Assembly: GCA_027604505.1 (NCBI GenBank)
Contig: JADIIX010000020.1
Span: 111,209-175,208 of the forward strand
Reading direction: 5' to 3'
DNA length: 64,000 nt
Source: Gonapodya sp. JEL0774
Lineage: Eukaryota > Monoblepharomycota > Monoblepharidomycetes > Monoblepharidales > Gonapodyaceae
Shown: one piece after another, positions 33,367 through 45,081 of the stretch
Position numbering within the stretch: position 1 is the first letter of the stretch
Layout: each line of letters begins with the position of its first letter
Notes under the pieces: model-generated
The model's input: the letters and a program-made list of their open reading frames with translations, nothing else
Told to the model about the DNA's origin: nothing
Databases searched by the model: none
Translations under genes and position numbers: made by a program

Positions 33367-35198
33367 TCAAAATCTTTCGCTTGGTCTGACAAGTGAAGAG
33401 GTGAACGCTGCAGCAAAGTGAAATCCGATACACACAAAGTGCTCACAAAAGAAAATATATCCACAACCTGCTTGGTTCAAATCTCCAAAATAACGCTGCA
33501 AATCCGCTTCGTCTACAGGCTCCACGCTATCGTCATCGAACAAGATCCATTGTTCGTACGATTTAGCCAACGTAACATAGTGCCCGTGATATGGGCCTCT
33601 AAATCAATAAAGAGAAAAATAGAAGTCAACGCAGCAGCAAGGCTTCGAGCAACAATGAGTACAAACGTTCCGATGTGAACAACCACTGCAAATAGCTCGT
33701 AGAGCCGGTCCGGATTCTCCGCATCATCAGTCTATCAAATGCAATACAGGCGAGTCTGTGGAATCCAAGAGTAACCATGCTCCTTCATTACTCACAGTGT
33801 TGAACATGCGGAGTTCCAGTGGGAATACCACACGATGGGTTAGTTTGATATATCGCTGCAGTCGTTCCTGATACTTAAAACGCTTCAGGTGAATCGCGAG
33901 AACATTTGGAAGTTTGCGGATCTTCAACCTAGAGTTCGTCAAGCGATGTTCCTTTCAGTTTCAGTGTTCTATAAACACAGTTGAAACAATCTAACCTCTT
34001 TTCGGCTTCTTGCAGGCTCAGACAAACGTCACAGAAGAACTTGTTCTTCGAACACAACATTTCTGAGCTGGAAAAATTCCTGAGGCAAGCTGTGAGACTT
34101 GAGTGCTGGTCAATATCGACGCTGAGATCGAGGAACGGTTCGTCCTTCGATGTGACATTCTCGCAAGTCAGGCATTTTGTTTCATTGGTCAGCCGGCCTT
34201 CAAACAACTCATGAATCCAAGACGCGTGCCTTTCTGCCGACTCCACGCCGTTTGTGCCCAGTTGCGGGGGGACTGTGATGGCGTTCGCTCCAGAGACAGT
34301 GGAACCGTTCTCACTTTGAGCTGTCACAAAATTGATAGCGTCCTTACGTTGTATGTGATCTTCAGGCGGGCATCACTCACAAGATGGAGAAGGTTTGCTC
34401 GCCTTCACCCCGTTTTGCGACTCTTCGATGACAGCTTGCAGTTCCTTTCGACGGTCGAATTCCATTTGATTTCGTAAAAGCACTTCTCCTACACCGTTGA
34501 GAAGGTAATTGAGGAACTCATGAGCATCTTGGTGCATATTGCTTCTGAATAGTTCTGAAAACGTGCAAAGTGACAAAACGCAAACGGGGACACACGGCAG
34601 CCAAGTAGACGTTACCATTCTCTTTCTTGAGCCTATCTACAAATTTTTGCGGTGCCATGACACCAGTCCTCTTCTTCTGCGTTTGAATGTTGGTGAACAG
34701 ATCTCTCAGAGATGTCAAGATCGACTCTTCGTCCGCATCCATGTCACCTCCGGTCCTAGACCCATTCGCCTGTTTATCCTTTTTGTCGCGGGAGAATGAT
34801 GGCTTCGGGAACCCGTTCAAAGCGTATACACTGGACTCCTTGGGGGTCGCCTCCGCAGTTGGCAAAGGTGCGTCAAAGGGCATTCCCGACACGGATTCCC
34901 GGAACGGCCTACAGTGATAAAGTGCCTGAAGAACGCTGTTCGCATAGCTTCGTGGACGTGAGTCATACATCAGCAAAACGATCGATGTGATCATCTGGGA
35001 TGGATAGCATACCACGTGTTCCCAAACTTCCAATCCGAGTTCAACAAAGGGAAACGTCAGAGACATGGAGGATCACCTGTAGCAGTCTTCGGAGCTCACG
35101 TTCTCCAGGCCTATGTGCCGTTCATTCCCCGTGACCGTCAGCCAATCGTTCTGGACGGGCTTCTTTTCCTGTGGATAGGATGCAACAGCTAACGACAT
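33367..35198 (-). CDS. Ubiquitin carboxyl-terminal hydrolase, USP12/USP46 type
   Basis: Cysteine deubiquitinase. Exon 1 (35198-35100, [13 protein letters not shown]...) joins a 14-nt exon (35026-35013) that supplies FGNTC, and then exon 3 from 34947 continues [17 protein letters not shown]. This restores the Cys box of the USP12/46 family. Later blocks are [38 protein letters not shown] (zinc ligands), [35 protein letters not shown] and the catalytic His box [20 protein letters not shown] with the following DDDSV. An insertion rich in Lys/Asp (residues about 80-125) separates the Cys box from the QDAHEF block. USP46 relatives act with WDR48-type partners, which is family knowledge, not seen here. 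The last exon probably ends RPSERF. Confidence 0.9.
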
Positions 35199-35869
35199 TG
35201 TGCGAAAATCAATGGAGAGAGATCGAACGAACCGAAAAGCCCATCCATTTGGGCAGAAACTGTGACATAGTAGTGTATAATCAGGGGCGAATGTGGCTTC
35301 AGGTATGTTGTCCGGTCAGTGCTGTCCTCACTTACCCGCCAAATATGGAGCGCGGTTAGAGCTGCCGAGAATACTGCAAACGGGCTCTGCAGCATCCCAG
35401 ATTCGTTGGATAGTTCTCCTGCCCCAGAGCTCGACTGTCACACCCCCCGTCAATGTTTGATGTGACTGACATATACTTGTAATCTCTAATATCATTAGGA
35501 AATGCATGTTTTGAAAGAAAACATCGTTTCAACGTGGAAAGTGTCTTCATCCCGACCTTAGCGCGACCGGCACAGGGCACGACACAATCACTACTCAAAC
35601 TATATTGTTGGAATAATGAGTTCATGCACGTCAGCACTGCCAGAGACTCTCGGGGTGAAGTGAGGAGGTGTGCGACGTCGCCGGAATTTTATGCCGCGCG
35701 TGACCAACGACCTATTGTACATGTAAGGTGGACAAGATGAATTGACGGGTTTTCAGCGGTGGGCGTGGTGACTTTGCCACAAAGCAGTGCTGGCAGAGTC
35801 GGCAATCTTCCAGACAATTCTCAAATTCATTCAACAGTAGCACATCTACCCGCTAGCCGACCTCACAAC
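35199..35869. promoter_or_regulatory. Divergent intergenic region, USP12/46 and calnexin promoters
   Basis: 671 bases with no supported gene. A perfect 10-base palindrome with an ACGT core, gcgacgtcgc, lies at 35672-35681, about 190 bp upstream of the calnexin ATG. ACGT-core palindromes are bZIP sites in general. Whether this one answers the unfolded-protein response is inference. Confidence 0.4.
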
Positions 35870-38308
35870 ATGGCGTCGCAAGCACGGCGTCTGCTCCTAT
35901 CACTCCTAGTGGTCGCTCTCCTCTTCCTCGCAGTCGTACGAGCCGATGATCACGACCACGACCACGACCATGAGGACCAAACGGAGGCCGCCAAGCACGC
36001 ACCTGTCGCTAACTTCAAGGTACTTGGCTTGATGGAGCTATATTATTTCAATCTTTCATCTCTCTAACTCCGCTTAACCAATCCCACTTGCGCCGTATCC
36101 CGTCCATGTTGGATTGCTGACCGCACCGTCGATTTTCCTGTTTCGTTGATATTAGCGCACAAATATCAAAGCACCATTTCTCGAGCAGTTCACGGATGAC
36201 TGGGAGAGCCGGTGGACTGTTTCGCAGGCGAAAAAGGTGATCGATGGTAGGTGGCCCAGACAGTCCCTGGTGTTTGTCTGCGAGCAATATTCGTCATTTC
36301 TTCGGGTAATCAGGCGTTGAAGATGAAGACCTTCTGCGGTATCGGGGCACTTGGTCTGTGGAGGAGCCCACAGTTCTTCACGTGATCGAAGGGGACAAAG
36401 GTCTTGTTGTCAAGACTCCTGCAGCTCATCACGTACGTTGTCGAGTCGTTTTCCTGCCATCACTCACAATTCGGTGTCTTAATACAGTGTTCTTTCGTTC
36501 TTGTCAACATGAAGGCCGTTGCTGCCAAGTTCTCCGCCCCCATTAACCCGAAAGGAAAGCCGCTCGTCGTCCAGTGAGTCGATTAACGAGTCTTCATTCC
36601 GCGGAGTTTCCTCCCTAGCTCCTTGTCTACAGATACGAAGTCAAACTCCAAAATGGGTTGGAGTGTGGAGGTGCTTACCTTAAGCTTTTGAAGGAGTCGA
36701 AAACATATGATTTCACCAAGTTCGAGGACAAGACACCTTATGTCATCAGTGAGATATGATGCGGATTTAACAACATCGACAATTGCCAGATTTTTTTGTC
36801 TTCAAAGTGTTCGGTCCAGACAAATGTGGTTCAACCAACAAAGTTCACTTCATTTTCAAGCACAAGAACCCGAAGACTGGCGAATATGAGGAGAAGCACG
36901 CAAACTCCCCACCGGCAATCAAGTCTGACAAGCTCTCCAACCTCTACACGCTGATCGTGAATCCGGACAACACTTTTGAGATCCTGGTTAACAACGAATC
37001 CGAAAAGACTGGAAGCCTGCTCGAAGACGTCACTCCGTCAGTTAATCCTCCGAAGGAGATTGACGACCCCAAGGATGTGAAGCCCACCGACTGGGTTGAC
37101 GAAGCAGAGTGAGTGGACTCATGATGTAAAAGTCGCACCATATCATCCACTGGCATTAATGTTGACATGATTCAAGAATCGTGGACCCTAAGGCATTCAA
37201 GCCTGCGGACTGGAACGAGGACGCTCCTGAGTTCATTCCAGACCCCGACGATGTGAAGCCCGAAGATTGGCTGGACGATGAGCCACTCACTATCCCTGAC
37301 CCGAAGGAGCCCAAACCCGAAGATTGGGACGAAGAAGAAGATGGGGAATGGGTCGCACCGTCGATTCGTATGTAGCTATGTTGCAAAGTTCGCACTTTGG
37401 CAAGTCTAATTGGAAGCATTTCAGCGAACCCTCTTTGTGAAAGCGGCAATTGCGGCGAGTGGAAGCGTGCATCAATCAAGAACCCAGAGTACAAGGGAAA
37501 GTGGATGTGAGATAGACACCTTTACCCTGTCTTGTCGGGTGAACGAAATTTGCAAATATTTTGGGTTCACTTGTACAGTGCTCCAAAGATCCCAAACCCT
37601 GCTTACAAAGGTGTTTGGGCACCAAGGAAGATTCCCAATCCGAACTACTTTGAAGACCTGCACCCCGCTGACTTCGAACCGATTGTATGTTGATTTGTGA
37701 CACTTCTTCGGGTTCCTTAAAAGGATGACCAATCCATGTGTTCACCTTCCTTAGGGCGCCCTCGGTTTTGAAATTTGGACCATGCAGGAAAACGTCCTCT
37801 TCGACAACATCTACATCGGTCACAGCGTCGCTGACGCAAAGAAATTTGCGGAAGAAACCTGGGCTGTTAAGTATACCTCCGAGAAAGCCCTTGAGGAGGC
37901 CGAGAACCCGAAGCCCACGACTGAAGAGGAGAAGAATGAGGGGGTAACTGGATCCTTCCTTGACAGCGTGAAGGCATTTTTCTCAGAGTTCGCGAAGGAT
38001 CCAACCTCAGCAGTGGAGAAGCGCCCTTCCGTAGCCATAGGGGTACTAGTTGTGCTCGGATCGGTTGTTCTCATAACCGCCGTGTCGTCTTCATTGGGAC
38101 AGGTGTGTTTCCTTCCGCAGGGAAGCAGTGTGCACTGCTCCATTGGCTAAATTGAGATGACACTCTTTCACAGGCAACACCAGAGACGAAGTCTGAGGTG
38201 GAGACCAAGAAAGATGAGAAAGAAACGCCAAAGCCTGTGGAGGGCAAGGCAGAGAAGAAGGAAGAAGGTGTGAAGAAACGAAGTGCTGTGCGCAAGGAGG
38301 ACTCGTAG
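35870..38308 (+). CDS. CNX1: Calnexin, ER lectin chaperone
   Basis: Type I ER membrane lectin that binds monoglucosylated glycoproteins. Signal peptide [20 protein letters not shown] is followed by an alternating His-Asp run ([11 protein letters not shown]). The lectin core is spread over short exons: [36 protein letters not shown], and [20 protein letters not shown]. The P-domain arm has type-1 repeats ([39 protein letters not shown]) and type-2 repeats ([37 protein letters not shown]). [20 protein letters not shown] closes the lectin fold. A single transmembrane segment ([19 protein letters not shown]) precedes a Lys/Glu-rich cytosolic tail ending AVRKEDS, from a separate last exon. No KDEL is needed. 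The His-Asp run after the signal peptide is unusual. Confidence 0.95.
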
Positions 38309-38372
38309 GTAGCATCGGACGAAATCATTGGTGTTGCATATTACAGATATCGCAAGTTCTGTACCGATTATA

Positions 38373-41300
38373 CTAAGCAGATAACATTTTGCAAGCTGAA
38401 AGATACCCCAGTTGCCCACTAGGATGTCCTCTCACATCCACAATGTCACCGGAAAACGATACAATTGAATATCCAACATTCTTCAGGTTCTCGAAGAAAA
38501 CTGCTTGGTCGAACCGGAATGCGATGATACCATTTCCACCTAACGCCGCCGCGTGTGACCTGGCCATGGAGAAGCACTCTCCCATGAATCCGTTCGCAAA
38601 ACTGGACATCCCTCCAAGCACGGGTTCGTAATCGATGTGTTGCTCTTTTACAAAGTGAAGGGAGAGTCGTCCAACGTAGCGATTTATGGAGCTGCCCGGC
38701 AAGTACGACATTGTTGTAATATCCACGTGTGCAGCAGAAGAAGTTGAGGTGAAGACAGGGTATGCAGGAGCTGCAACGGCTTGGGCATTCACAGCAGGTC
38801 TCTCTAAAGAGGAGCACGGAGGGTCGTCAAGTTCGCTGTGAGTGTACCCAACATCGTTGGGCATTCCAGATGCGGGCTGATGAAAGGAGTCGATGCTCCT
38901 TCTTGCAGCTCTTTCGGGGAGACTGTTATCGGTGTTGGGGTCCGAGAGTACCCCTAAACTTTCAGTGGAGTGGGAGAGCGACTGGAAATGCTCGGATACG
39001 ATGTTCTGTTCTGGTGCGGCCGAGAATCCTTCGTCCCCTTGCTGAGCCACAGGCGCTTCTAGAAATGCTGCCCCCGCTGGAGATAAATAGCCTGCTAAAG
39101 TCAACAACTGTACAAGCTCTTAGAACGGAATAGCAACAACGATACATCCTGATTAAACGAACCTGCCCAAACACTACCGCAGAGAGTCGAATCATCACCT
39201 CAAAGTCCTTCGGAAGTGTCACATCGTGCTCAACTGAGAGCACAATACACGGAGAGAACATAGACAGCCGGAACTCAAGCTCTTCGTAGAGCTCACGAAA
39301 CATCGAAGACAGTTGACGTGTAGGATGCTGTGAAGCGATTGATATGTACCCTGTCCGTATAATGTTGATGGTTTGGGTGTGCATTTGAGACTCGAGATTC
39401 TGGTACGGTTGCGGAAAGAGTTCAAGGTTGCTCAAGTAGAATCCTTGGCTATACGTCGGGTCGATCAAGACGGACAGCTAGAGACGATACAATTGGCAAG
39501 AGCTGATGCAACAGTATGTGTGCAAGCTTACCAAGTCCTCATCAGTATCATCGTCGACCTTAACAGAAGTGCGGAGATTATTTGATGAACTGCAAGGTTC
39601 ATCAACCATTGAGTAACTTGCCTGCACCACCATCGAGGGATTAATAGCCCACGATTCTGCACCTATGGTCGAAGATGCATCTGGATCGCCGTCAACTTCG
39701 GAATCCGGGATCGTTACCACATCCGTTGTCTTATTTTCAGCCAAGACTTGGACGTCACCAGAACTAACAAACGTATCCTGATGCGAAGGTCGAAAACACT
39801 CTCTCTCCATTTCTTTGCGGTTCCGCTCGGCGATGTTTATAATTTTTTCGTGCAGCTCAGTGAGCCTGTGAACTGCATCATCGATACGGTCGATACTTCG
39901 AGACAGCTTCAATGATTGAGCAGGAGGAAGAGCCTTTAAGAACATTGCTGTGCCGACCGCAGTCTGGTTGCATGTGTTGAACGTTTAATGAGTTCCGACG
40001 CCTTTCGATACGATGTCAAATATGACTAAATATCTCACTGCAATAATGAGGGACTCGCCCACTACCAACTGAAACCTCAAACCCCAGATCGAATTCATTC
40101 CGTTAATCTGAGAAACGAGTCAAACACATGAGGGTGTGTCTGGTTCAAGTTCCGTGCAACACTTGCCTTGCATTTAAAAACCAACTGCCTGTACAAGTCA
40201 TATTGGAGGAAAGGTAGCGCATCGCTTACTGTACTCGCATTAGGCTCACCCTCCTTACGCTTCTTCATTCTTGTCACAGTTGCATTTACTAGCGCGTGCT
40301 TGGTCAAGGACTCCACATCTGGTGGCGGTTCTATGGTACTGAGCAATAAATCAGGAACAATTCGTCGTTTGCATGTGCGACAGGGAGTAAATGACGTGGG
40401 AAAGGGATTAGAGGACCTGTCGTACGGTATGTGACAAATCTGACATGCTGCGAGGAGGAGACCGATTGTGTACTATCCTCTGCAAAGTAGAAACTTGCTA
40501 CCTACGAGTATTCTTCCGTCTGTGAGGCTTTGACCTTGTGTTCCCACCATCCCAAATACCCTGGTCTCTTTCGGAGCTTCCAACGGACGCCCTCCTGGAA
40601 ATGCCTGGCCGAATCGAGGTGATAGAGTTAGCATCATCTCTAAGAATCACTCCAGTTCCCGTTTCATCGTTGGTGGCCAAAGTTGAAAAGCCACTGGTCG
40701 CAAGAATGGCGGCAGTGCCGGAGGCAGAAAGCACGTACAGCTCATCGTGAATCGCTGCACCTTCCTGATAGCCTAAAAGAAAGGTCATTGTCACCAAGAG
40801 AAACACTCACTTCAATCAGCTCACTCACCAATGACGTGCGTACAACCCATCATTCGAGCATGCTGCCTAACTTCTTCGCGGAGTTCTTGCCACCAAGCTT
40901 CCCGGAGGTCCTCAGGACTGTCCATGAGTTTAACACTCCGAGATGTGACAACACCCCCAATCGAGAGAATCGTATTGGCGGGAAATCTTCAAAAGCGCAT
41001 GAAATTTGCAGGGTCGAAGAGACAACAATGCAGAAATTCTCACTTTCTGAGTGTGATGAGCTGCTGCTCCCCTGGGAGTACCTTCTTTGTGATATTCATG
41101 ATTGTACCGGACTTCAAAGACGGAAACACGGGTGCCGGTGATTCATTCACTCTTCCTGCATCCTGTGGAGGCCCAATCACAGTGCTATCTGGCTCCATCT
41201 GTGTTGGCAGACCAGTCAAGCTATCCCCAATCTGCGCGTCCACCGCCAGGCCGTCGTCAATAGAGATGTGGGAACTGGAGTCCAGGCTTCGTGCCTTCGC

Positions 41301-42313
41301 TAATGACAGCGATCGGTCCATCTTTGGGGAAGATAAGTTTCCTTTCGGGCCAAGGAGAGGTTGGGGGGTCGCGGTCACTGGGAGCATACACAATGCGGTA
41401 CCCAGGCCCCGACACGTTATCTCCCTCTCATCTTCCTCTAGATCAAAATGTTCGATGTAGCCAACGACTGCGTTCGCTCCCATGTCCCTTGCTTTACGAC
41501 CTAATTGCCGTCGAACACTATTTGAGAGTCTGAAGAGAACTCGCTCTCTTTCTTCGTTCGAAGTCCGCGGTGTCCGAAAACTATCCACCCAGTGATACTC
41601 TGGATCATCCGCGCTGTCCATTATATCCTGTTTGGGGGCCCTGACGGTTGATGACCGTGTTCGTAATAGCAGCGGTTTAAGTAAATCTCACCACAAACCC
41701 CAGCACTGTTTGAACATAAAAATTCGCAGGAACAGCCGACATAGAGTAGAATTGAACCCCAAACGATGAATCCTTGAAAGGGTTGCGGTTGGGCAGGAAC
41801 TCGGTCCGCAACAAAACCGACACTTCTCCACGAACACCACGCAACGTATCAAACAAGGGAAACCATCCAGAAATTTGACTCGAAGAGTCCCATCCTAGCG
41901 GATTCAAATCGATGTTGACACTTCCGATGGGACTGATTGTTGGAGAGGATTGAGGAAAATGGATCTCCGCAACCAGGCGAAGAATCTCACTCATTAGCGG
42001 AAAAAGCGTCAAAATCGAGAACTCGAATTTCTAGAGGTGCATCTTGCAACAAACTATCATTGTTTATCTCAAGGCGGAAATCTAAAACCGTACCGTTGGT
42101 ATCATGAAGAACAATCAAATTCAATCAGACAACCCTCCATGAAAACTCACCTTCATTCCATATTGGGGAGAGTGTTTTCCGTGCGATCTGCGTCCGTAGA
42201 ATCTCGTAGTCAGCAAACTTGATTTCAGCAAAAGCATCTGTGAGTTCCGAAACTCGGTCCATGACGGGCAGGTTCCTAGCCCCAAGTAGTTTGATGCGGA
42301 GTACACATGGCAT
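38373..42313 (-). CDS. C2CD5: C2 domain-containing protein 5 (C2CD5/CDP138 homologue)
   Basis: Calcium-dependent membrane-binding protein; in animals it supports vesicle fusion. The N-terminus is a C2 domain (VLRIKLLGARNLPVMDRVSE, AEIKFADYEILRTQIARKTL, SPIWNEGEFSW). Family-specific blocks follow in order: VLFRLSNSVRRQLGRKARDM with GANAVVGYIEHFDLE and GLGTA, then CHTCKRRIVPDLLLSTIEPP (partly assembled over an intron), SDALPFLQYDLYRQLV, NGMNSIWGLRFQLVVGES, VFLKALPP, and at the C-terminus YLPGSSINRYVGRLSLHFV, SMARSHAAALGGNGIIAFRF and SFSGDIVDV. All are diagnostic of C2CD5. Many introns; boundaries are only partly resolved. The stop is 64 bases from the convergent calnexin stop. Confidence 0.88.
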
Positions 42314-42417
42314 GCTGCGAGAAGGATAGTTCGTTTTTATGTGAAACAGGATGTAGTGGAACTTGATCGGATGGGAGTCACACTAAAAATCAAGTTCAAT
42401 TACATTACAGGAGTCAG

Positions 42418-44865
42418 TTACTGTCCATAAGTGTGTTTCAGGTCTTGCAAAGCAGTTCCCGAGACCGAATGAGGTTGCCTGAAGTTGAATCCACTCAGTC
42501 CCCCACCATACGGATTATCTGGGCTCTGGAATATGGCGGGATTCACAAAAACGTTTCTATGGTTTTCCTGCGGGATGTTCGAGGATTGCGAAAAGCCCAG
42601 CGGTGCCTCCGGCATAATCGGCTGTCGCTGTTGTTGAAGTGAGCTCAGTATGCTAGCGAGAGGATCAAATGAAGGAACTGAATTGCCCATTAAGTGAGTC
42701 GTAGGAGTTCCTGCAAGCATTGAGTATGCTTGTTGCTGCTGGTGCATGCTCGGCGTAAACATCCCACCACTGAATGTTGTACTGGGGTTGAATGGTGGCA
42801 ACCACTGGGCAGAATGCTGTCGGTCGGTGTGTTGCCCTATTTCACCCCGCACATTCCAACCACGAGCCGGACCTCTCCTCCCCGAGCCCCGCTGACGATG
42901 AAGACTATCACCTCTTGCTCCATGTTCTCGATTACCAGAATCATATCGTCTTTCGAATTCCCCTCTCCAATGTCCATTGTCATCTCGCACGCCGGACGGC
43001 GTGATGGCTACACGAGGAGGGGGAGCCTCGGCACGTTCGGAGCCCCAAAGGTCGGGTGGTTGAGATTCTGAGCGCAATGAATATGTGCGCATGTGTTCGT
43101 GGGAAGCGTTGTTGCTTTCGGAAGACTGAACGGTCCCATCAATTCTCCCTCCATCTCTGCGGCTGCTTCCAGCAGCATTTCTCATGTCCGTTCCCCGACT
43201 TGAACGCGCCTCCCTTCCATTGCTTCCTCGCCCTCTACCTCGCCCCCTTCCTCTTCCTCTGCTCCGCTCATATCCCCCACCGTGATCCAACAATGCCTCC
43301 CCATCGACAATCATGTCGTCATCACCGCCAGTCGTCGGACCTGTTTGACGGCTCTCCACGGCGGCACCACCAACACGTTTTCGGAACTTTAATTGTCGAC
43401 GATATTCTGCTTCCTTTTCATCGTCAGAAAATTCTATTTCCTGAGTCGAAGACGGGAGAGGTTCAGGAGAACGAGTATGCCGGTCAAAATTTACAACACA
43501 ATGAACTCACCTCGTCCCCTACCTCCTCATCCCAAACATTACTCGCATCGCTCCCTTTTACAGATCTCAATGGCTGTGTAAACACATATCGCGCGTAGGG
43601 GTCTGCCGGGCTCGTGAAGAGTTCCATACCCACTGCGATGCCCGAGGCGGCGAGATCGACAGTGCTATTGAAGCGGATACTGTAGTGGGGCAAGCTGACA
43701 GGGCCAAAGGTTTCAAACACCTGATCGCCAAGGATTCAATTGGGCAGCATTCGATGAAACCAATCAGGATATGAAAAGGGCAACTCACTAGCCCAACTAC
43801 CTCCCTGTCAGATTTTGCCAGCACTGAGTCACCATCGAGAACTCGATGATTTCCTGACGTGTTCGCCCTAACCACCGCAAGTTCGCCTACAATACTGATC
43901 ACAGTACCGACCGATTCGAGAGTCTGCTCTTCGGGGATGCGGTTGACGGGGAGCACAATGGGTGGAAGGGTCTATATGCCAGAGAAAAGTTCTATGAGCT
44001 GGACTCAGTATTCGGCCAGCAGATGGTGCCAACACCGCATGAACGACTCTCCACCGTGGAACTAAACAGAATTGAGGCAATGGCACCACAACTCCAACAC
44101 ACGTAAACACCAAGACCCACGCACTCTGAGATACTATCCAAGACAATCCTCACTCACAAGCACTTCGTTGGCCGTCCGTGTTGCAGGTCCTACCCCACCG
44201 TCCTCCTCGTCTTCGTCATCTCCGTCGTCCACAATCCGCTTCTTCTGCCCTCCACGAACCAAAGCACGGTGAAGGCTCGAAGAATCAGAGCTGGACGATG
44301 AAGACGATGAGGAGCTCTCGGACGAGGAAACGGACTCTGAGTCTGATTCGTCCTCGTCTTTCTTAGTTTCGGTTTCAAGGACTATCCCCGACTCCATGCG
44401 CATGCCGGGGACGAACGCGACATCCACGGATATGGGAGTTTCATCATTGGCATCTGAAGCGGGGAAAACGAGTCCAAACGAGTCATCTGACACACACGGG
44501 GCAATGGCAATATTTCCGGGCCCGGCGACGTCTTCGTGGTCCGTTTCATCATCATGTTCTCCTACTATCCTTCCTGGGACCAGAAGGTTGGATGGCGTAG
44601 ACCTGGTATCAATTGTGAACTGGCTGCCATAATCGGAGACTGAGTTTTCAACGCCGACACCTGTGAACGATGCCCCCAATTCCTGTGCAGCGAACATTGC
44701 GACCACTGATAGGTCGTCTTGTGGGAGATCCGTGTCGATGGAGATTTCGGCGTCTCCCGGGTCATCCATTAGTTCTCCTTCTTCGACTTCGGCTTCAATT
44801 CGATCCGGATCCCGATGGACAGTAGAATGCAAGTACCCAAGCGAAGATGGTTCCATAGGCAGCAT
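42418..44865 (-). CDS. NAF1: H/ACA snoRNP assembly factor NAF1
   Basis: Nuclear factor that holds the Gar1 site of immature H/ACA RNPs. A long acidic, Ser-rich N-terminus (SESVSSSESSSSSSSSSS) leads to the conserved core: PVNRIPEEQTLESVGTVISI, ELAVVRANTSGNHRVLDGDS, VFETFGPVSLPHYSIRF and GMELFTSPADPYARYVFTQP. This is the Gar1-like beta-barrel with the family's FGPV motif. The C-terminal half is an Arg/Gly tract (RSRGRGRGRGRGRGSNGREA) and a Gln/Pro-rich end. The first in-frame ATG seen is 44865 (MLPMEPSSLGY); open frame continues upstream to about 44970, so a further 5' exon is possible. Several introns lie between 43360 and 44140. Confidence 0.88.
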
Positions 44866-45081
44866 AAGTCTTGAAGGAGAAGAAGTATCAATCGCGATTA
44901 AACTTTCTCTTTCCAGAACCACAAAGCTTTGGTCACGAGCTTCTGGCCAGTCAGTTTCTCGGTCCACAATTTTCCCGTCCTTGTGCTCCGTTGCCTTCCC
45001 TCAGTGGCGTGGTAGGCCCTCGTTTATTGACCAGTACATGTTGTTATCATTCATTAAAAGAAACCACGTCCTACGGTTTGT

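Noticed and set aside
42730-43598. Plus-strand His/Cys-rich frames opposite NAF1
   Set aside because: They are complementary shadows of the Arg/Gly-repeat and Gln/Pro-rich NAF1 coding sequence.
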